A DNA stretch of 64,000 nucleotides, taken from assembly GCF_007859075.1 (NCBI RefSeq), contig NZ_VOAK01000011.1:1426001-1490000 (forward strand), written 5' to 3'. Each line of letters starts with the position of its first letter. Positions within the stretch are counted from its first letter, which is position 1. Shown here one piece after another: positions 1 through 10,921 of this stretch. Source of the stretch: Gemmobacter aquaticus (GTDB lineage Bacteria > Pseudomonadota > Alphaproteobacteria > Rhodobacterales > Rhodobacteraceae). The notes under the pieces are model-generated. The model was not told the origin of the DNA, did no database searches, and saw only the letters and a list, made by a program, of their open reading frames with translations. The position numbers and the translations under genes are program-made.

Positions 1-470
1 GGCCAGACGGCAAGCCCTTGCACCGCCAGACGGCGCCAGTCAAAACGCGGACCCGGATCGGCCTTGCGCAGAGGGGCCATATCGCTGTGGGCTATGACCC
101 GTTCAGGCGGGATCTGCCAGCGATGCAGGATATCGGCCAGCAGCCGTTCCAGCGCAGCGATCTGCCCCTCAGGGAAGGGTGCATCGCCGGGGTTTGCAAG
201 CTCGATCCCGATCGATTGCGAATTCACATCGCCGCAAGCCCCCCAAGCCCCTGCCCCGGCATGCCAGGCGCGCAGCTCTTCGGGGACCAGCGCCGATACC
301 TCGCCTTGCTCGGAAATCAGGTAATGCGCTGAAACCTGTGCATCGGCATCGCACAGACGGGCGGCGGCCTCGGCGCAACTGGGCATGGCGGTGTAATGGA
401 TCACCACGAGGTCCGGCAGCGCACCATTCCGGCGCGTCCCAAAGTTGGGTGAAGGCCAGCCCATCAACAT
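1..470 (-). CDS. N-acetylmuramoyl-L-alanine amidase, C-terminus cut by window edge
   Basis: This is the N-terminal 156 codons of a gene running off the left edge. The family cleaves the amide bond between MurNAc and the stem peptide in cell-wall turnover. The translation begins MLMGWPSPNFGTRRNG, then carries VVIHYT (first zinc-ligand His), a long SQSIGIELANPG block and VIAHSDMAPLRKADPGPRFDW, the usual second half of the amidase_2 (AmpD/T7 lysozyme) fold with its zinc-ligand His and the DPG motif. The start follows the stop of the upstream lipoprotein gene by 6 nt, so the two are probably cotranscribed. A second in-frame ATG at 464 is possible. Cytoplasmic AmpD-like or periplasmic action cannot be decided; no signal peptide is visible. 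Confidence 0.85.
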   Translation of the reverse strand, partial: MLMGWPSPNFGTRRNGALPDLVVIHYTAMPSCAEAAARLCDADAQVSAHYLISEQGEVSALVPEELRAWHAGAGAWGACGDVNSQSIGIELANPGDAPFPEGQIAALERLLADILHRWQIPPERVIAHSDMAPLRKADPGPRFDWRRLAVQGLAVW

Positions 471-476
471 GGCAGA

Positions 477-1124
477 TTAGCGCACGGCATTGCGGAACGG
501 GGTTGGATCCCAGCCACAGGCAAAGCCGTCGCCATCGGGATCAAGCCCCTTGCGGTCCTTCTCTGGCCCACCGGAGTCGAGGAAGGCCGACTGCGCCTGA
601 TCGGCCGAGGAATAGCCCTGACAGACCTTGGCCGGATCGCGCAATTGCAGCGACGAGCGTTCATAGGTTGGCTGGCCAACCGCGTTGGTGGTCGTCAGCG
701 CATACTGAACGAGGTTAGGTCCGCTGCCGGCGCGCGTGGGCAATGAGGCGGGATCGACCGGCGTCACCGGGGCCACGGGCGTCGCGCTGTAGGGCACAGG
801 CGCGACCGGCGTCGGCGGGGTTGGCGGGATCCCTGAGCTATCAGCCCCGATCACGGCGCCCGATGCGTCGAGAGAGGCCCCCGGCGCGAGCGAGGTGCCG
901 GACGCCGCGTCAATCGCCGCACCGATCCGTTCCGGGGAAAAGCCGCTCGGCGGTGTGGTTGTGGGCGGGATGGCCGCCCCGCCATTCAGCGCCGCGTCAC
1001 GTTGCGCCTGATAGGTGCCGTAATCCTGAAAGCCCACACCGGCGGCCGAATTGGGCATCGTGGGCGTGCAGGCCGCCACGGCCAGTGGCGCGAGGATGGA
1101 CAGGATCAGATGCGAACGGCGCAT
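477..1124 (-). CDS. Excalibur-domain lipoprotein (215 aa)
   Basis: Predicted lipoprotein: a basic start (MRRSHLIL), a hydrophobic stretch and the lipobox LAVAAC with Cys19 as acylation site. The middle is a low-complexity Pro/Ala/Thr/Val-rich linker. The C-terminus carries an excalibur-type calcium-binding motif, LDPDGDGFACGW, in which DxDxDG resembles an EF-hand loop. A longer reading frame extends upstream to 1277, but the ATG at 1124 places the signal peptide at the very start. It lies 100 nt downstream of gatA on the same strand and is followed 6 nt later by the amidase gene, which hints at a cell-envelope role. No enzymatic function is inferred. Confidence 0.75.
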   Translation of the reverse strand: MRRSHLILSILAPLAVAACTPTMPNSAAGVGFQDYGTYQAQRDAALNGGAAIPPTTTPPSGFSPERIGAAIDAASGTSLAPGASLDASGAVIGADSSGIPPTPPTPVAPVPYSATPVAPVTPVDPASLPTRAGSGPNLVQYALTTTNAVGQPTYERSSLQLRDPAKVCQGYSSADQAQSAFLDSGGPEKDRKGLDPDGDGFACGWDPTPFRNAVR

Positions 1125-1224
1125 GACGACTTTCCGAAGGCTGTGGGCGCTGGCCCCATGACGCAGGAAAGGGAACCCCGGCGCACAAGCCCGCGATCCC
1201 CCGATGGTTCCCCCGTTTGGGCGA

Positions 1225-2706
1225 TTACCACCATTTCTGCGGTTTTGCCACAAAACCTGCAGCGCGTTCCAGCACATAGGCGTGATTGAGAAGGTCGCCC
1301 TCCTCCCACGGCCGCCCGATCAGTTGCAGCCCAAGCGGCAGCCCGTCAGCGTCAAGACCCACGGGAACCGAAACACCGGGCAGACCGGCAAGGTTCAGCG
1401 TCACGGTGAAGACGTCGTTCAGGTACATCTCGACCGGATCGGCGCTCTGCATCTCGCCCAGACCAAACGCCGGGGTCGGCGTCGCAGGCGTCAGGATCGC
1501 ATCGACGCCCGCCGCGAAGGCCTGCTCAAAGTCGCGCTTGATCAGCGCCCGCACCTTGCGTGCGCGGTTGTAGTAGGCGTCATAGAAGCCCGCCGACAGC
1601 ACATAGGTACCGATCATGATGCGGCGCTTCACCTCGGCGCCAAAGCCCTCGGCGCGGGTCTTTTCATACATCTCGGTGATGCCATCACCTGCTGACAGCT
1701 TGGCGCGGTGGCCATACCGCACGCCGTCATACCGCGCGAGGTTCGACGACGCCTCGGCGGGGGCAATGACGTAATAGGCAGGCAGCGCATATTTGGTATG
1801 CGGCAGCGAGACATCCACAATCTCTGCGCCTGCGTCGCGCAGCATCTCGGCGCCCTTGTCCCAGATCTTCTGGATTTCCGGGCGCAGGCCCGGCAGGCGG
1901 TATTCCTTGGGAAGGCCGATCTTCTTGCCCCGGATATCGCCCGTCAGCGCGGCCTCAAAGTCAGGAACCGCGATGTCGGCGCTGGTCGAATCCTTCTCGT
2001 CATGCCCGGCCATCGCGCGCAGCATGATCGCGGCATCGCGCACCGATTTGGTCATCGGGCCTGCCTGATCGAGGCTCGAGGCATAGGCGATGATCCCCCA
2101 ACGCGACACCCGGCCATAGGTCGGCTTGATGCCGACGATCCCGCAGAACGCGGCAGGCTGGCGGATCGAGCCGCCGGTGTCGGTGCCTGTGGCCGCAATG
2201 CAGAGGTCCCCCGCAACAGCGCTGGCCGACCCGCCCGAGGACCCGCCCGGCGAAAGCTCGCGGTCGTCCACCCGCCAGGGGTTCACGGCCGGGCCATAGC
2301 ACGAGGATTCGTTGGACGAACCCATGGCAAACTCATCCATGTTGAGCTTGCCCAGCATCACCGCGCCCGCCTCGAAAAGCCGTGTCGTCACGGTCGATTC
2401 GTACTGCGGCAAAAAGCCCTTGAGGATGTTCGACGCCGCCTGGCTGGGCACGTTCTTCGTGCAGAACAGATCCTTGATGCCCAGCGGGATGCCGCAAAGG
2501 TCGGGCGCATCGCCCGCCTTGAGGCGAAGATCGGCGGCGCGCGCCTGATCAAGCGCGATGTCGGGCGTCTTGTGAACAAAGGCGCCAAGCCCATCGCCCG
2601 CATCGATCGCGGTCAGGCAGGCCATGGTCAGGTCGGTTGCCGACAGATCACCCTTGCGCAGCGCATCGCGCGCGGCGGCGATGGTCAGTTCGTTCGCGTT
2701 GCTCAT
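1225..2706 (-). CDS. gatA: Asp-tRNA(Asn)/Glu-tRNA(Gln) amidotransferase subunit A
   Basis: Glutaminase subunit of GatCAB, which converts mischarged Glu-tRNA(Gln) or Asp-tRNA(Asn) to the amidated form. At 493 aa it has the normal GatA length. The amidase-signature triad is visible: Lys78 in PLGIKDLF, the cis-Ser within GGSSGGS (154-160) and the nucleophile Ser180 in [11 protein letters not shown]. The [13 protein letters not shown] and [11 protein letters not shown] segments are typical of GatA rather than generic amidases. Its ATG overlaps the TGA of gatC (ATGA), so the pair is translationally coupled. gatB is not in the window. Confidence 0.97.
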   Translation of the reverse strand: MSNANELTIAAARDALRKGDLSATDLTMACLTAIDAGDGLGAFVHKTPDIALDQARAADLRLKAGDAPDLCGIPLGIKDLFCTKNVPSQAASNILKGFLPQYESTVTTRLFEAGAVMLGKLNMDEFAMGSSNESSCYGPAVNPWRVDDRELSPGGSSGGSASAVAGDLCIAATGTDTGGSIRQPAAFCGIVGIKPTYGRVSRWGIIAYASSLDQAGPMTKSVRDAAIMLRAMAGHDEKDSTSADIAVPDFEAALTGDIRGKKIGLPKEYRLPGLRPEIQKIWDKGAEMLRDAGAEIVDVSLPHTKYALPAYYVIAPAEASSNLARYDGVRYGHRAKLSAGDGITEMYEKTRAEGFGAEVKRRIMIGTYVLSAGFYDAYYNRARKVRALIKRDFEQAFAAGVDAILTPATPTPAFGLGEMQSADPVEMYLNDVFTVTLNLAGLPGVSVPVGLDADGLPLGLQLIGRPWEEGDLLNHAYVLERAAGFVAKPQKWW

Positions 2707-2990
2707 TCCACCACCTTCGGCACGGCAAAAAAGCCCTCACGGGCGTCGGGGGCGTTCTTCAGCACCAGATCCTGCATATTGCCATCGGTGACCACGTCCT
2801 TGCGGCGCTTCAGTCGCATGGGCGTGACCGATGTCATCGGCTCCACACCGTCGACATTCACCTCGTTCAACTGCTCCATGAAGCCGAGGATGTTGGACAG
2901 CTCGCCCGCCAGTGCCGGCAGGTCACCATCATCCACCTGGATGCGCGCGAGTTTCGCCACCCGGCGCGCGGTTTCGACATCAATCGACAT
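2703..2990 (-). CDS. gatC: Asp/Glu-tRNA amidotransferase subunit C
   Basis: Small (95 aa) stabilising subunit of GatCAB that wraps the GatA-GatB interface. The sequence starts [17 protein letters not shown], the standard GatC opening, and ends in the [14 protein letters not shown] tail. The frame is open further upstream to 3068, but that extension is proline- and arginine-rich and lacks GatC similarity, so the ATG at 2990 is used. It is the first gene of a gatC-gatA pair and lies about 110 nt downstream of the mcmA stop on the same strand. Confidence 0.95.
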   Translation of the reverse strand: MSIDVETARRVAKLARIQVDDGDLPALAGELSNILGFMEQLNEVNVDGVEPMTSVTPMRLKRRKDVVTDGNMQDLVLKNAPDAREGFFAVPKVVE

Positions 2991-3101
2991 GGGTCGAGCC
3001 CTTTCTGATCGTTTGCCCCCGTTTAGCGGCGCGGCGGCGCGCGCGCAAGGCAAAGGGGCGCAGGCCATGCCCGCGCCCCTTTCCGTTCGTCATGCCCGAT
3101 G

Positions 3102-5231
<2,130 letters not shown>

Positions 5232-5259
5232 GTCGAACCTCGGGTTCCGGCGGGACGCG

Positions 5260-5316
5260 CCGGGGGTTTCACACCCCCGGACCCCCGTGGGATATTTGGA
5301 AAAAGAAGAAGAAAGG
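5260..5316 (+). repeat. Composite intergenic repeat, copy 1
   Basis: A 7-bp G/C hairpin (CCGGGGG, 7-nt loop, CCCCCGG at 5260-5280) is followed by ACCCCCGTGGGATATTTGG and an A-rich AAAAAGAAGAAGAAA tail. It sits in the pccA-mcmA intergenic gap. The same architecture recurs five more times in the window. Confidence 0.75.
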
Positions 5317-5333
5317 TGCGCTTGGGACGCTCC

Positions 5334-7337
5334 TCACTCGAACTCCATGATGACGTCATCAACCTTGAGGCTGGCGCCTGCGGCGGCATTGATCTTGCGA
5401 ACCACGCCCTTGCGTTCGGCCTTGAGGATGTTTTCCATCTTCATCGCCTCGACCGTGGCCAGCGCCTGACCTTCCTGCACCTCTTGCCCCTCTTCGACGC
5501 TGATCATTACGACGAGGCCGGGCATCGGGCAGAGCAGGAATTTCGAGGTATCGGGTGGCAGCTTTTCCGGCATCAGGGCCGCCAGATCGTGCTGGCGCGG
5601 GGTGCGGACGTGCACCTTCAGGTCGGCCCCGCGCAGGCGGATGCGGAAGCCCATCGGGATCTTGGCCGACTTCAGGACAAGCGGACTGCCATCGACCGTC
5701 AGGCGGGCCAGAGGCTGCCCCGGCGTCCAGTCGCTTTCGACCCGCAGCGCGGCACCATCGGCGAAGGTAACCGTCGAGCCCGAGCGGTCGGCTGCAATGG
5801 TCACCGGGAAGGACTGGCCCTGCAGGCTGACGACCCAGTTGTCGCCCACGCGGCGCTCGTGGTTGTCCATCGTGCCCGAGATCTTGGTGCGACGAATTTC
5901 GCCGACACGGTTCATCGCGGCGGTAGCGGCGGCCACGCGGCGCAGCATCGCGTCATCCAGAGAGACACCATTGAAGCCCTCGGGATATTCCTCGGCAATG
6001 AAGGCGGTGGTGATATTGCCGCTGGTAAAGCGCGGGTGGTCCATCACGGCCGAGCAGAACGGCAGGTTATGCCCGATGCCCTCGACCTCGAACGTATCGA
6101 GTGCAAGGCGCATGTCCTCAATTGCCGCTGCGCGGGTCGGGCCCCAGGTGCAGAGCTTGGCAATCATCGGGTCGTAGAACATGCTGATCTCGCCGCCTTC
6201 ATAGACGCCGGTATCGTTGCGCACGATGCCGCCCTGTGCCGTCGGCCCCTCGACCGGCGGACGGTAGCGGGTCAGGCGCCCGATCGATGGCAGGAAGTTG
6301 CGATAGGGGTCTTCGGCATAAAGCCGGCTTTCCATCGCCCAGCCATTGATCTTTAGGTCGGCCTGCGTGAAGGGCAGCGGCTCACCCGCAGCGACGCGGA
6401 TCATCTGTTCGACAAGATCAACGCCGGTAATCAGTTCGGTGACCGGGTGTTCCACCTGCAGGCGGGTGTTCATCTCGAGGAAGTAGAAGTTCCGCGCGCC
6501 GTCGACGATGAACTCCACCGTTCCGGCGCTGGTGTAGCCCACGGCGCGGGCCAGCGCGCAGGCCTGCTCACCCATCGCTTTGCGGGTCGCCTCGTCCAGG
6601 AATGGCGAAGGGGCCTCTTCGATGACCTTCTGGTTCCGGCGCTGGATCGAGCATTCGCGCTCATGCAGATAGACGCAATTGCCGTGTTTGTCGGCCAGAA
6701 CCTGAATTTCGATGTGGCGCGGTTGGGTCACGAACTTTTCGATGAAGATGCGATCATCGCCAAAGCTGTTCGCGGCCTCGTTCTTTGAAGACTGGAACCC
6801 CTCGCGGGCCTCCTCGGCGTTCCAGGCGATGCGCATCCCCTTGCCACCACCGCCGGCACTGGCCTTGATCATCACCGGATAGCCGATCTGGTCTGAGATC
6901 TTTACAGCCTCATCGGCATCCGCGATCAGGCCCATGTAGCCCGGAACGGTCGAGACGCCGGCTTCTTGCGCGATCTTCTTCGAGGTGATCTTGTCGCCCA
7001 TCGCCTCGATCGCGGGGCTGGGCGGGCCGACGAAAACGACGCCCTCACGCTCAAGCGCGGCGGCGAAGTTCATGTTCTCGCTCAGGAACCCGTAGCCCGG
7101 ATGCACGGCCTCGGCGCCGGTCTTGCGGATCGCCTCCATGATCTTGTCGATCACGATATAGGACTGGTTCGCAGGCGGCGGGCCGATATGCACAGCCTCA
7201 TCCGCCATCTTGACGTGCAGCGCATTGCGGTCGGCATCCGAATAGACGGCAACCGTCTTGATCCCCATCTTGCGCGCGGTCTTGATGACCCGGCAGGCGA
7301 TCTCTCCGCGGTTGGCGATCAGGATCTTCTTGAACAT
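5334..7337 (-). CDS. pccA: Propionyl-CoA carboxylase, biotin-containing alpha subunit
   Basis: Carries the biotin carboxylase and biotin carboxyl-carrier functions of propionyl-CoA carboxylase (propionyl-CoA + bicarbonate + ATP to methylmalonyl-CoA). The 667-aa protein opens MFKKILIANRGEIACRVI, has the ATP-grasp glycine loop KASAGGGGKGMR, the HPGYGFLSEN and EMNTRLQVEHPVTE motifs, a middle BT domain, and ends in a biotinyl domain with VEAMKMEN, where the Lys is biotinylated. The ATG at 7337 is preceded by GGAAGGAAG. Partner pccB lies about 2 kb upstream, with four small genes in between. The biotin importer BioMNY in the same window could supply its cofactor. Confidence 0.96.
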   Translation of the reverse strand: MFKKILIANRGEIACRVIKTARKMGIKTVAVYSDADRNALHVKMADEAVHIGPPPANQSYIVIDKIMEAIRKTGAEAVHPGYGFLSENMNFAAALEREGVVFVGPPSPAIEAMGDKITSKKIAQEAGVSTVPGYMGLIADADEAVKISDQIGYPVMIKASAGGGGKGMRIAWNAEEAREGFQSSKNEAANSFGDDRIFIEKFVTQPRHIEIQVLADKHGNCVYLHERECSIQRRNQKVIEEAPSPFLDEATRKAMGEQACALARAVGYTSAGTVEFIVDGARNFYFLEMNTRLQVEHPVTELITGVDLVEQMIRVAAGEPLPFTQADLKINGWAMESRLYAEDPYRNFLPSIGRLTRYRPPVEGPTAQGGIVRNDTGVYEGGEISMFYDPMIAKLCTWGPTRAAAIEDMRLALDTFEVEGIGHNLPFCSAVMDHPRFTSGNITTAFIAEEYPEGFNGVSLDDAMLRRVAAATAAMNRVGEIRRTKISGTMDNHERRVGDNWVVSLQGQSFPVTIAADRSGSTVTFADGAALRVESDWTPGQPLARLTVDGSPLVLKSAKIPMGFRIRLRGADLKVHVRTPRQHDLAALMPEKLPPDTSKFLLCPMPGLVVMISVEEGQEVQEGQALATVEAMKMENILKAERKGVVRKINAAAGASLKVDDVIMEFE

Positions 7338-7389
7338 ACGGCTTCCTTCCCTCAACAGCACGCGGGCCTGCGTGCAGAGCAATAGAAAA

Positions 7390-7418
7390 GGCCAGCCGGG
7401 GTATTCCCCCGACCGGCC
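7390..7418 (-). terminator. Rho-independent terminator after small Gly-rich lipoprotein gene
   Basis: GGCCAGCCGGGG / CCCCGACCGGCC stem with two mismatches and a 4-nt loop. Read on the minus strand it is followed by a TTTTC TATT tract (plus-strand 7381-7389). It separates the small lipoprotein gene from pccA. Confidence 0.65.
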
Positions 7419-7475
7419 CTGATGACTGGTTCCGCTGCCGCAGTGGCGGCAATCAGATCGGCGGCAGCGCCACGA

Positions 7476-7715
7476 TCAGCAGCTGTAGGCGCCCGCGACG
7501 TTGCAGGAAGCCCCACCGGCAAGCGCGCCAAGGGCTGCGCCGGCAACCATGTTTTCGTCAAAGGCATCGGCCGCGGCTGCGCCGACAAGCGCACCGGCAA
7601 CCGCACGGCCGCCCTGCGTTTGCAGCATGCCGGGCTGGCCATAGCCGTTCGACTGCACACAGCCCGCCGTTGCGACGGCAAGGGTACCAAAGAGAATGAG
7701 GGTGGAAAGACGCAT
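7476..7715 (-). CDS. Small glycine-rich lipoprotein (79 aa)
   Basis: A 79-aa predicted lipoprotein. The signal sequence MRLSTLILFGTLAVATAGC ends at Cys19. The mature part contains an Ala/Gly-rich stretch (AVAGALVGAAAAD, VAGAALGALAGGASC) like the glycine-zipper segment of small outer-membrane lipoproteins, plus two C-terminal Cys. The function is unknown. It lies between pccA and the acidic 133-aa gene and has its own terminator, so it need not belong to the pcc operon. Confidence 0.7.
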   Translation of the reverse strand: MRLSTLILFGTLAVATAGCVQSNGYGQPGMLQTQGGRAVAGALVGAAAADAFDENMVAGAALGALAGGASCNVAGAYSC

Positions 7716-8040
7716 GCTCGGCCTCCGTTAAGGGATGTTCTATGCGCCTTTTCTAGCGCATCCACCGGCAGCCGAAAGCAGGAACGTCGTGCGCGGACTG
7801 AGCCGGCAAAGTCCTGCCGATCACAGCTGCGCGAGGATGAGAAAAGACGCCCAGCCTGCAAAAGGCCGGGCGCAAAGTCCGTAGAAGGGTCACATGGAAT
7901 GTGAAGGGCACGCATTTGGGGACGAGTAACCCTGCACCGAACATGGGGCGCACAACCGCAGCACGCAAAGACAAACTCTGCACACACGCCGACTTGCGCG
8001 GTGTTTTGCCCAGATGCCAAGGGGTTGCGCGGAAACATGC
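7716..8040. other. Intergenic region, 325 bp
   Basis: Lies between the 79-aa lipoprotein gene and the 133-aa acidic protein gene, both on minus. It holds a minus-strand terminator-like hairpin at 7848-7872 and, presumably, the promoter of the 79-aa gene. Short open frames here have no convincing start or family features, and I see no RNA gene. Confidence 0.5.
7848..7872 (-). terminator. Terminator-like hairpin
   Basis: CGCCCaGCCT / AGGCcGGGCG stem with one mismatch and a 5-nt loop. On the minus strand a CTTTTC tract follows. It lies about 170 nt past the stop of the 133-aa gene. Confidence 0.5.
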
Positions 8041-8442
8041 TCACTCGTCCTCGTCTTCGTCGTCGAAGTCGTCCCAGTCGGGCTCTTCGGCGTTTTCCAC
8101 AAAGATCTCAGGAAACGAGGCTTGGGTCTTTTTCAGGTCAAGCCGCAGGAGCGCCTCGTAGGACGCAGGGTCGAAGGGGTCTTCCGCCGGCACGACCTCG
8201 CGCCCGAAAACCCACGACAGGCGACCGGCATCCAGATTGCCGCGCTCAAACGGCTCTTCGCCGAAGCACTGCCAGATGGCTTTCAGGAACGCGGCATCGG
8301 CGGCAAGATCAACCTTCTTGCGGTCCTTGTAGCGCTCTCGGCGGATGATCTTGGTTGGGCCATCCTTGCGGTTCTCGCGACGGATGGTGAACTGGAAATC
8401 GGTACCCGGCATACGGCCCGGGAAGCCCCGATGCTTCAGCAT
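8041..8442 (-). CDS. Conserved hypothetical acidic-tailed protein (133 aa)
   Basis: Function not recognised. The basic N-terminal part (MLKHRGFPGRMPGTDFQFTI, then many Lys/Arg, for example KIIRRERYKDRKK) contrasts with a strongly acidic tail (EEPDWDDFDDEDEDE). The charge polarity and lack of membrane segments suggest a soluble cytoplasmic protein, perhaps nucleic-acid or protein binding. The start at 8442 is set by an upstream GGAGGT about 6 nt away rather than the earlier in-frame start. It is downstream of the 45-aa lipoprotein gene, from which a strong hairpin separates it. Confidence 0.7.
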   Translation of the reverse strand: MLKHRGFPGRMPGTDFQFTIRRENRKDGPTKIIRRERYKDRKKVDLAADAAFLKAIWQCFGEEPFERGNLDAGRLSWVFGREVVPAEDPFDPASYEALLRLDLKKTQASFPEIFVENAEEPDWDDFDDEDEDE

Positions 8443-8466
8443 GCTGCACCTCCGATCTCGAAGGTG

Positions 8467-8516
8467 CAAAAGACGGCGGGCCGGGCGTTATGCCCGAGGG
8501 CCGGACCGGCCCGCCG
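8467..8516 (-). terminator. Strong terminator after the 45-aa lipoprotein gene
   Basis: Perfect 11-bp stem, CGGCGGGCCGG (8474-8484) with CCGGCCCGCCG (8506-8516). On the minus strand a TCTTTTG tract follows directly. It ends transcription of the tiny lipoprotein gene 8 nt upstream in transcript order. Confidence 0.75.
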
Positions 8517-8523
8517 GCAGAGA

Positions 8524-8661
8524 TCAGTTGTACTTGCCGGTGTAAACCGGTTCAGTCGTGACAGGGGTCTCTTCGACCACGACGACTTCTTCTTTCTTGG
8601 CGCAAGCGGTGATGAAAGCCAGCGCGCAGATTGCCATCGTGATACGGATACCGTTCGACAT
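8524..8661 (-). CDS. Tiny predicted lipoprotein (45 aa)
   Basis: A 45-codon gene: signal peptide MSNGIRITMAICALAFITAC with Cys20 as lipidation site, then AKKEEVVVVEETPVTTEPVYTG and KYN. It is supported by a good ribosome-binding site (AGGAGA about 7 nt before the ATG) and by an 11-bp terminator immediately after the stop. After processing only about 25 residues remain, with a short KKEE-VVVVEE charged/valine-rich segment and two Tyr. It would sit in a membrane as a very small lipopeptide. The role is unknown; it resembles other tiny alphaproteobacterial envelope lipoproteins. Confidence 0.75.
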   Translation of the reverse strand: MSNGIRITMAICALAFITACAKKEEVVVVEETPVTTEPVYTGKYN

Positions 8662-8872
8662 CCTATTCTCCTGAATTCCTGAGGGGCGTCCGGGCGGATC
8701 ACCGCGCCATGCCCCTGAACTGCAAAACGAAACGCGTCTTCGCGCTTCGAGGCGACATTACCGCCAAACGCAAAGCTTTGACACGCCCAAAAAGCGCCAA
8801 TTTGGCGATGTGACGTTGCTGCATCAGCGGGTCGGCGCAGAACTGCCGTTCTCTCAAGAGTGCTCGGTCGCA

Positions 8873-9277
8873 TCAGTACATCTCCCAGACGCAGGTTCCG
8901 TCCTGAATGGTGAAGGCTTCGAAGAACTGCGTCACGTCGGGCGCGCTTTCCCCAAAGGGGATCGGCTTGTCAGACAGAGAAATGATGATCTGACCGGGCT
9001 TCGGGCCGAATTCCGCAATGCGCGACAGGGCAAAGCCCTGACAAAGCGCCTGCATGTCAGCCAGAGCAGTCTCGGCATCCACCGCAGCTGCACCCCTGGC
9101 AATCTGGGGCGCAACAAAGCGGAAGCGCATCGTAAGGCCGGTTGGCCCCGCCTCGTTCCAGATCACATCCTGCAAGGTTACCAGCTGTCCCGATGGCACA
9201 TCGATGGGCGAGGCATCGCCCACCAGAATAACGTCGCCTGCCGCCGCGGCGGGGGACGGAACCACAGCCCCGGTCAT
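8873..9277 (-). CDS. DUF6497-like conserved hypothetical protein (134 aa)
   Basis: Resembles the DUF6497 group of Rhodobacteraceae proteins; the molecular function is unknown. Recognisable features are PSGQLVTLQDVIWNEAGP, GLTMRFRFVAPQIA and a C-terminal FEAFTIQDGTCVWEMY. The middle is a compact alpha/beta-like segment with conserved Cys. The start is uncertain: at 9277 there is no strong ribosome-binding site and the N-terminus (MTGAVVPSPAAAAGDV) looks like the end of a signal peptide without its hydrophobic core. No in-frame upstream ATG restores one, so a sequencing error or divergent N-terminus is possible. It lies 112 nt downstream of pccB. Confidence 0.65.
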   Translation of the reverse strand: MTGAVVPSPAAAAGDVILVGDASPIDVPSGQLVTLQDVIWNEAGPTGLTMRFRFVAPQIARGAAAVDAETALADMQALCQGFALSRIAEFGPKPGQIIISLSDKPIPFGESAPDVTQFFEAFTIQDGTCVWEMY

Positions 9278-9388
9278 GGCCGACCGTCCCGCCCGCCCAG
9301 GGCAGTCCGGCGATGGGGCATCGCTGCCCCCGTGCCGGCGGTTGGTGTGACGTGAATCATGGATTGTCCCCCTTGTTCGCGATTGGCG

Positions 9389-10921
9389 TTACAGCGGGAT
9401 GTTATCGTGCTTCTTCCACGGGTTTGCCAGCTTCTTGCCCCTCAGCGAGGCAAAGGCGCGGGCAACACGACGTCGGGTCGAATGCGGCTGAATCACCTCG
9501 TCGATAAAGCCGCGCTCTGCCGCGACAAAGGGATTGGCGAAACGATCCTCGTAATCCTTGGTGCGCGCGGCGATTTTCTCGCGGTCACCCAACTCGCTGC
9601 GATAGAGAATCTCGGTCGCACCCTTGGCCCCCATCACCGCGATCTCGGCGGTGGGCCAGGCATAGTTGAAATCGCCCCGCAGGTGCTTTGATGCCATCAC
9701 GTCATAGGCCCCGCCATAGGCTTTGCGGGTGATGACCGTAACCTTCGGCACTGTCGCCTCGCCATAGGCGAAGAGAAGTTTCGCCCCGTGCTTGATGACG
9801 CCACCGTATTCCTGGCTGGTGCCTGGCAGGAAGCCGGGCACGTCGACAAGAGTCAGGATCGGGATCTCGAACGCATCGCAGAAGCGCACAAAGCGCGCGG
9901 CCTTGCGGCTGCTGTCGATATCAAGGCAGCCCGCCAGAACCATCGGCTGGTTCGCGACCACGCCAACCGTCTGCCCCTCGATCCGGATAAATCCGGTGAT
10001 GATATTACCGGCATAGTCTTTCTGGATTTCGTAGAAGTCGCCCTCATCCGCGACCTTCAGGATCAGTTCCTTCATGTCGTAGGGCTGGTTCGGGTTATCG
10101 GGGATCAGCGTGTCGAGACTGTCCTCCACCCGCGCCGGGCTGTCGAAGAAGGGTCGGACCGGCGCCTTGTCACGATTGTTGAGCGGCAGGAAGTCCACCA
10201 GACGGCGCACTTCGGCCAGCGCCTCGACGTCGTTTTCAAAGGCGCCATCGGCGACCGACGACTTGCGGGTATGGGTTGAGGCGCCGCCGAGTTCCTCGGC
10301 CGTCACCACCTCATTCGTAACTGTCTTCACCACATCGGGGCCAGTCACGAACATGTAGGACGTGTCTTTCACCATGAAGATGAAGTCGGTCATGGCGGGC
10401 GAATAGACCGCACCGCCTGCGCAGGGGCCCATGATGACGCTGATTTGCGGCACCACCCCGCTTGCCATGACATTGCGCTGGAAGACCTCGGCGTAGCCCG
10501 CAAGGCTCGCCACGCCCTCCTGAATCCGCGCACCGCCGGAATCGTTCAACCCGATCACCGGCGCGCCATTCTGCATCGCCATGTCCATGATCTTGCAGAT
10601 CTTCTGGGCGTGGGTTTCCGACAGCGAGCCACCGAACACGGTGAAATCCTGAGAGAAAACATAGACCTGCCGACCGTTGATCGTACCCCAGCCGGTTACC
10701 ACGCCGTCACCGGCGGGACGGTCCGCCTCCATCCCGAAATCGGTGCAGCGGTGGCGCACGAACATGTCGAACTCTTCGAACGATCCTTCGTCCAGCAGAA
10801 GCTCGATCCGCTCGCGTGCGGTCAACTTGCCCTTGGCGTGCTGCGCCTCGACCCGACGCTGGCCGCCCCCGGCCCGCGCCACGACGCGACGGTTTTCAAG
10901 CTCTTGCAGGATGTCTTTCAT
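9389..10921 (-). CDS. pccB: Propionyl-CoA carboxylase beta subunit (carboxyltransferase)
   Basis: Carboxyltransferase subunit that moves CO2 from biotin on PccA to propionyl-CoA. The length of 510 aa is standard. The protein begins [20 protein letters not shown] and has the crotonase-fold halves with [20 protein letters not shown] and [22 protein letters not shown], then the C-terminal [15 protein letters not shown] and [11 protein letters not shown] ending characteristic of propionyl/acetyl-CoA carboxylase beta. It is preceded by a cluster of TTTGCAAA-like sites, the expected PccR targets. pccA is on the same strand about 2 kb downstream. Confidence 0.97.
   Translation of the reverse strand: MKDILQELENRRVVARAGGGQRRVEAQHAKGKLTARERIELLLDEGSFEEFDMFVRHRCTDFGMEADRPAGDGVVTGWGTINGRQVYVFSQDFTVFGGSLSETHAQKICKIMDMAMQNGAPVIGLNDSGGARIQEGVASLAGYAEVFQRNVMASGVVPQISVIMGPCAGGAVYSPAMTDFIFMVKDTSYMFVTGPDVVKTVTNEVVTAEELGGASTHTRKSSVADGAFENDVEALAEVRRLVDFLPLNNRDKAPVRPFFDSPARVEDSLDTLIPDNPNQPYDMKELILKVADEGDFYEIQKDYAGNIITGFIRIEGQTVGVVANQPMVLAGCLDIDSSRKAARFVRFCDAFEIPILTLVDVPGFLPGTSQEYGGVIKHGAKLLFAYGEATVPKVTVITRKAYGGAYDVMASKHLRGDFNYAWPTAEIAVMGAKGATEILYRSELGDREKIAARTKDYEDRFANPFVAAERGFIDEVIQPHSTRRRVARAFASLRGKKLANPWKKHDNIPL

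Noticed and set aside
7753-7983. 76-codon minus-strand frame in the gap before the 79-aa lipoprotein gene
   Set aside because: No ribosome-binding site; overlaps a terminator hairpin; no features.
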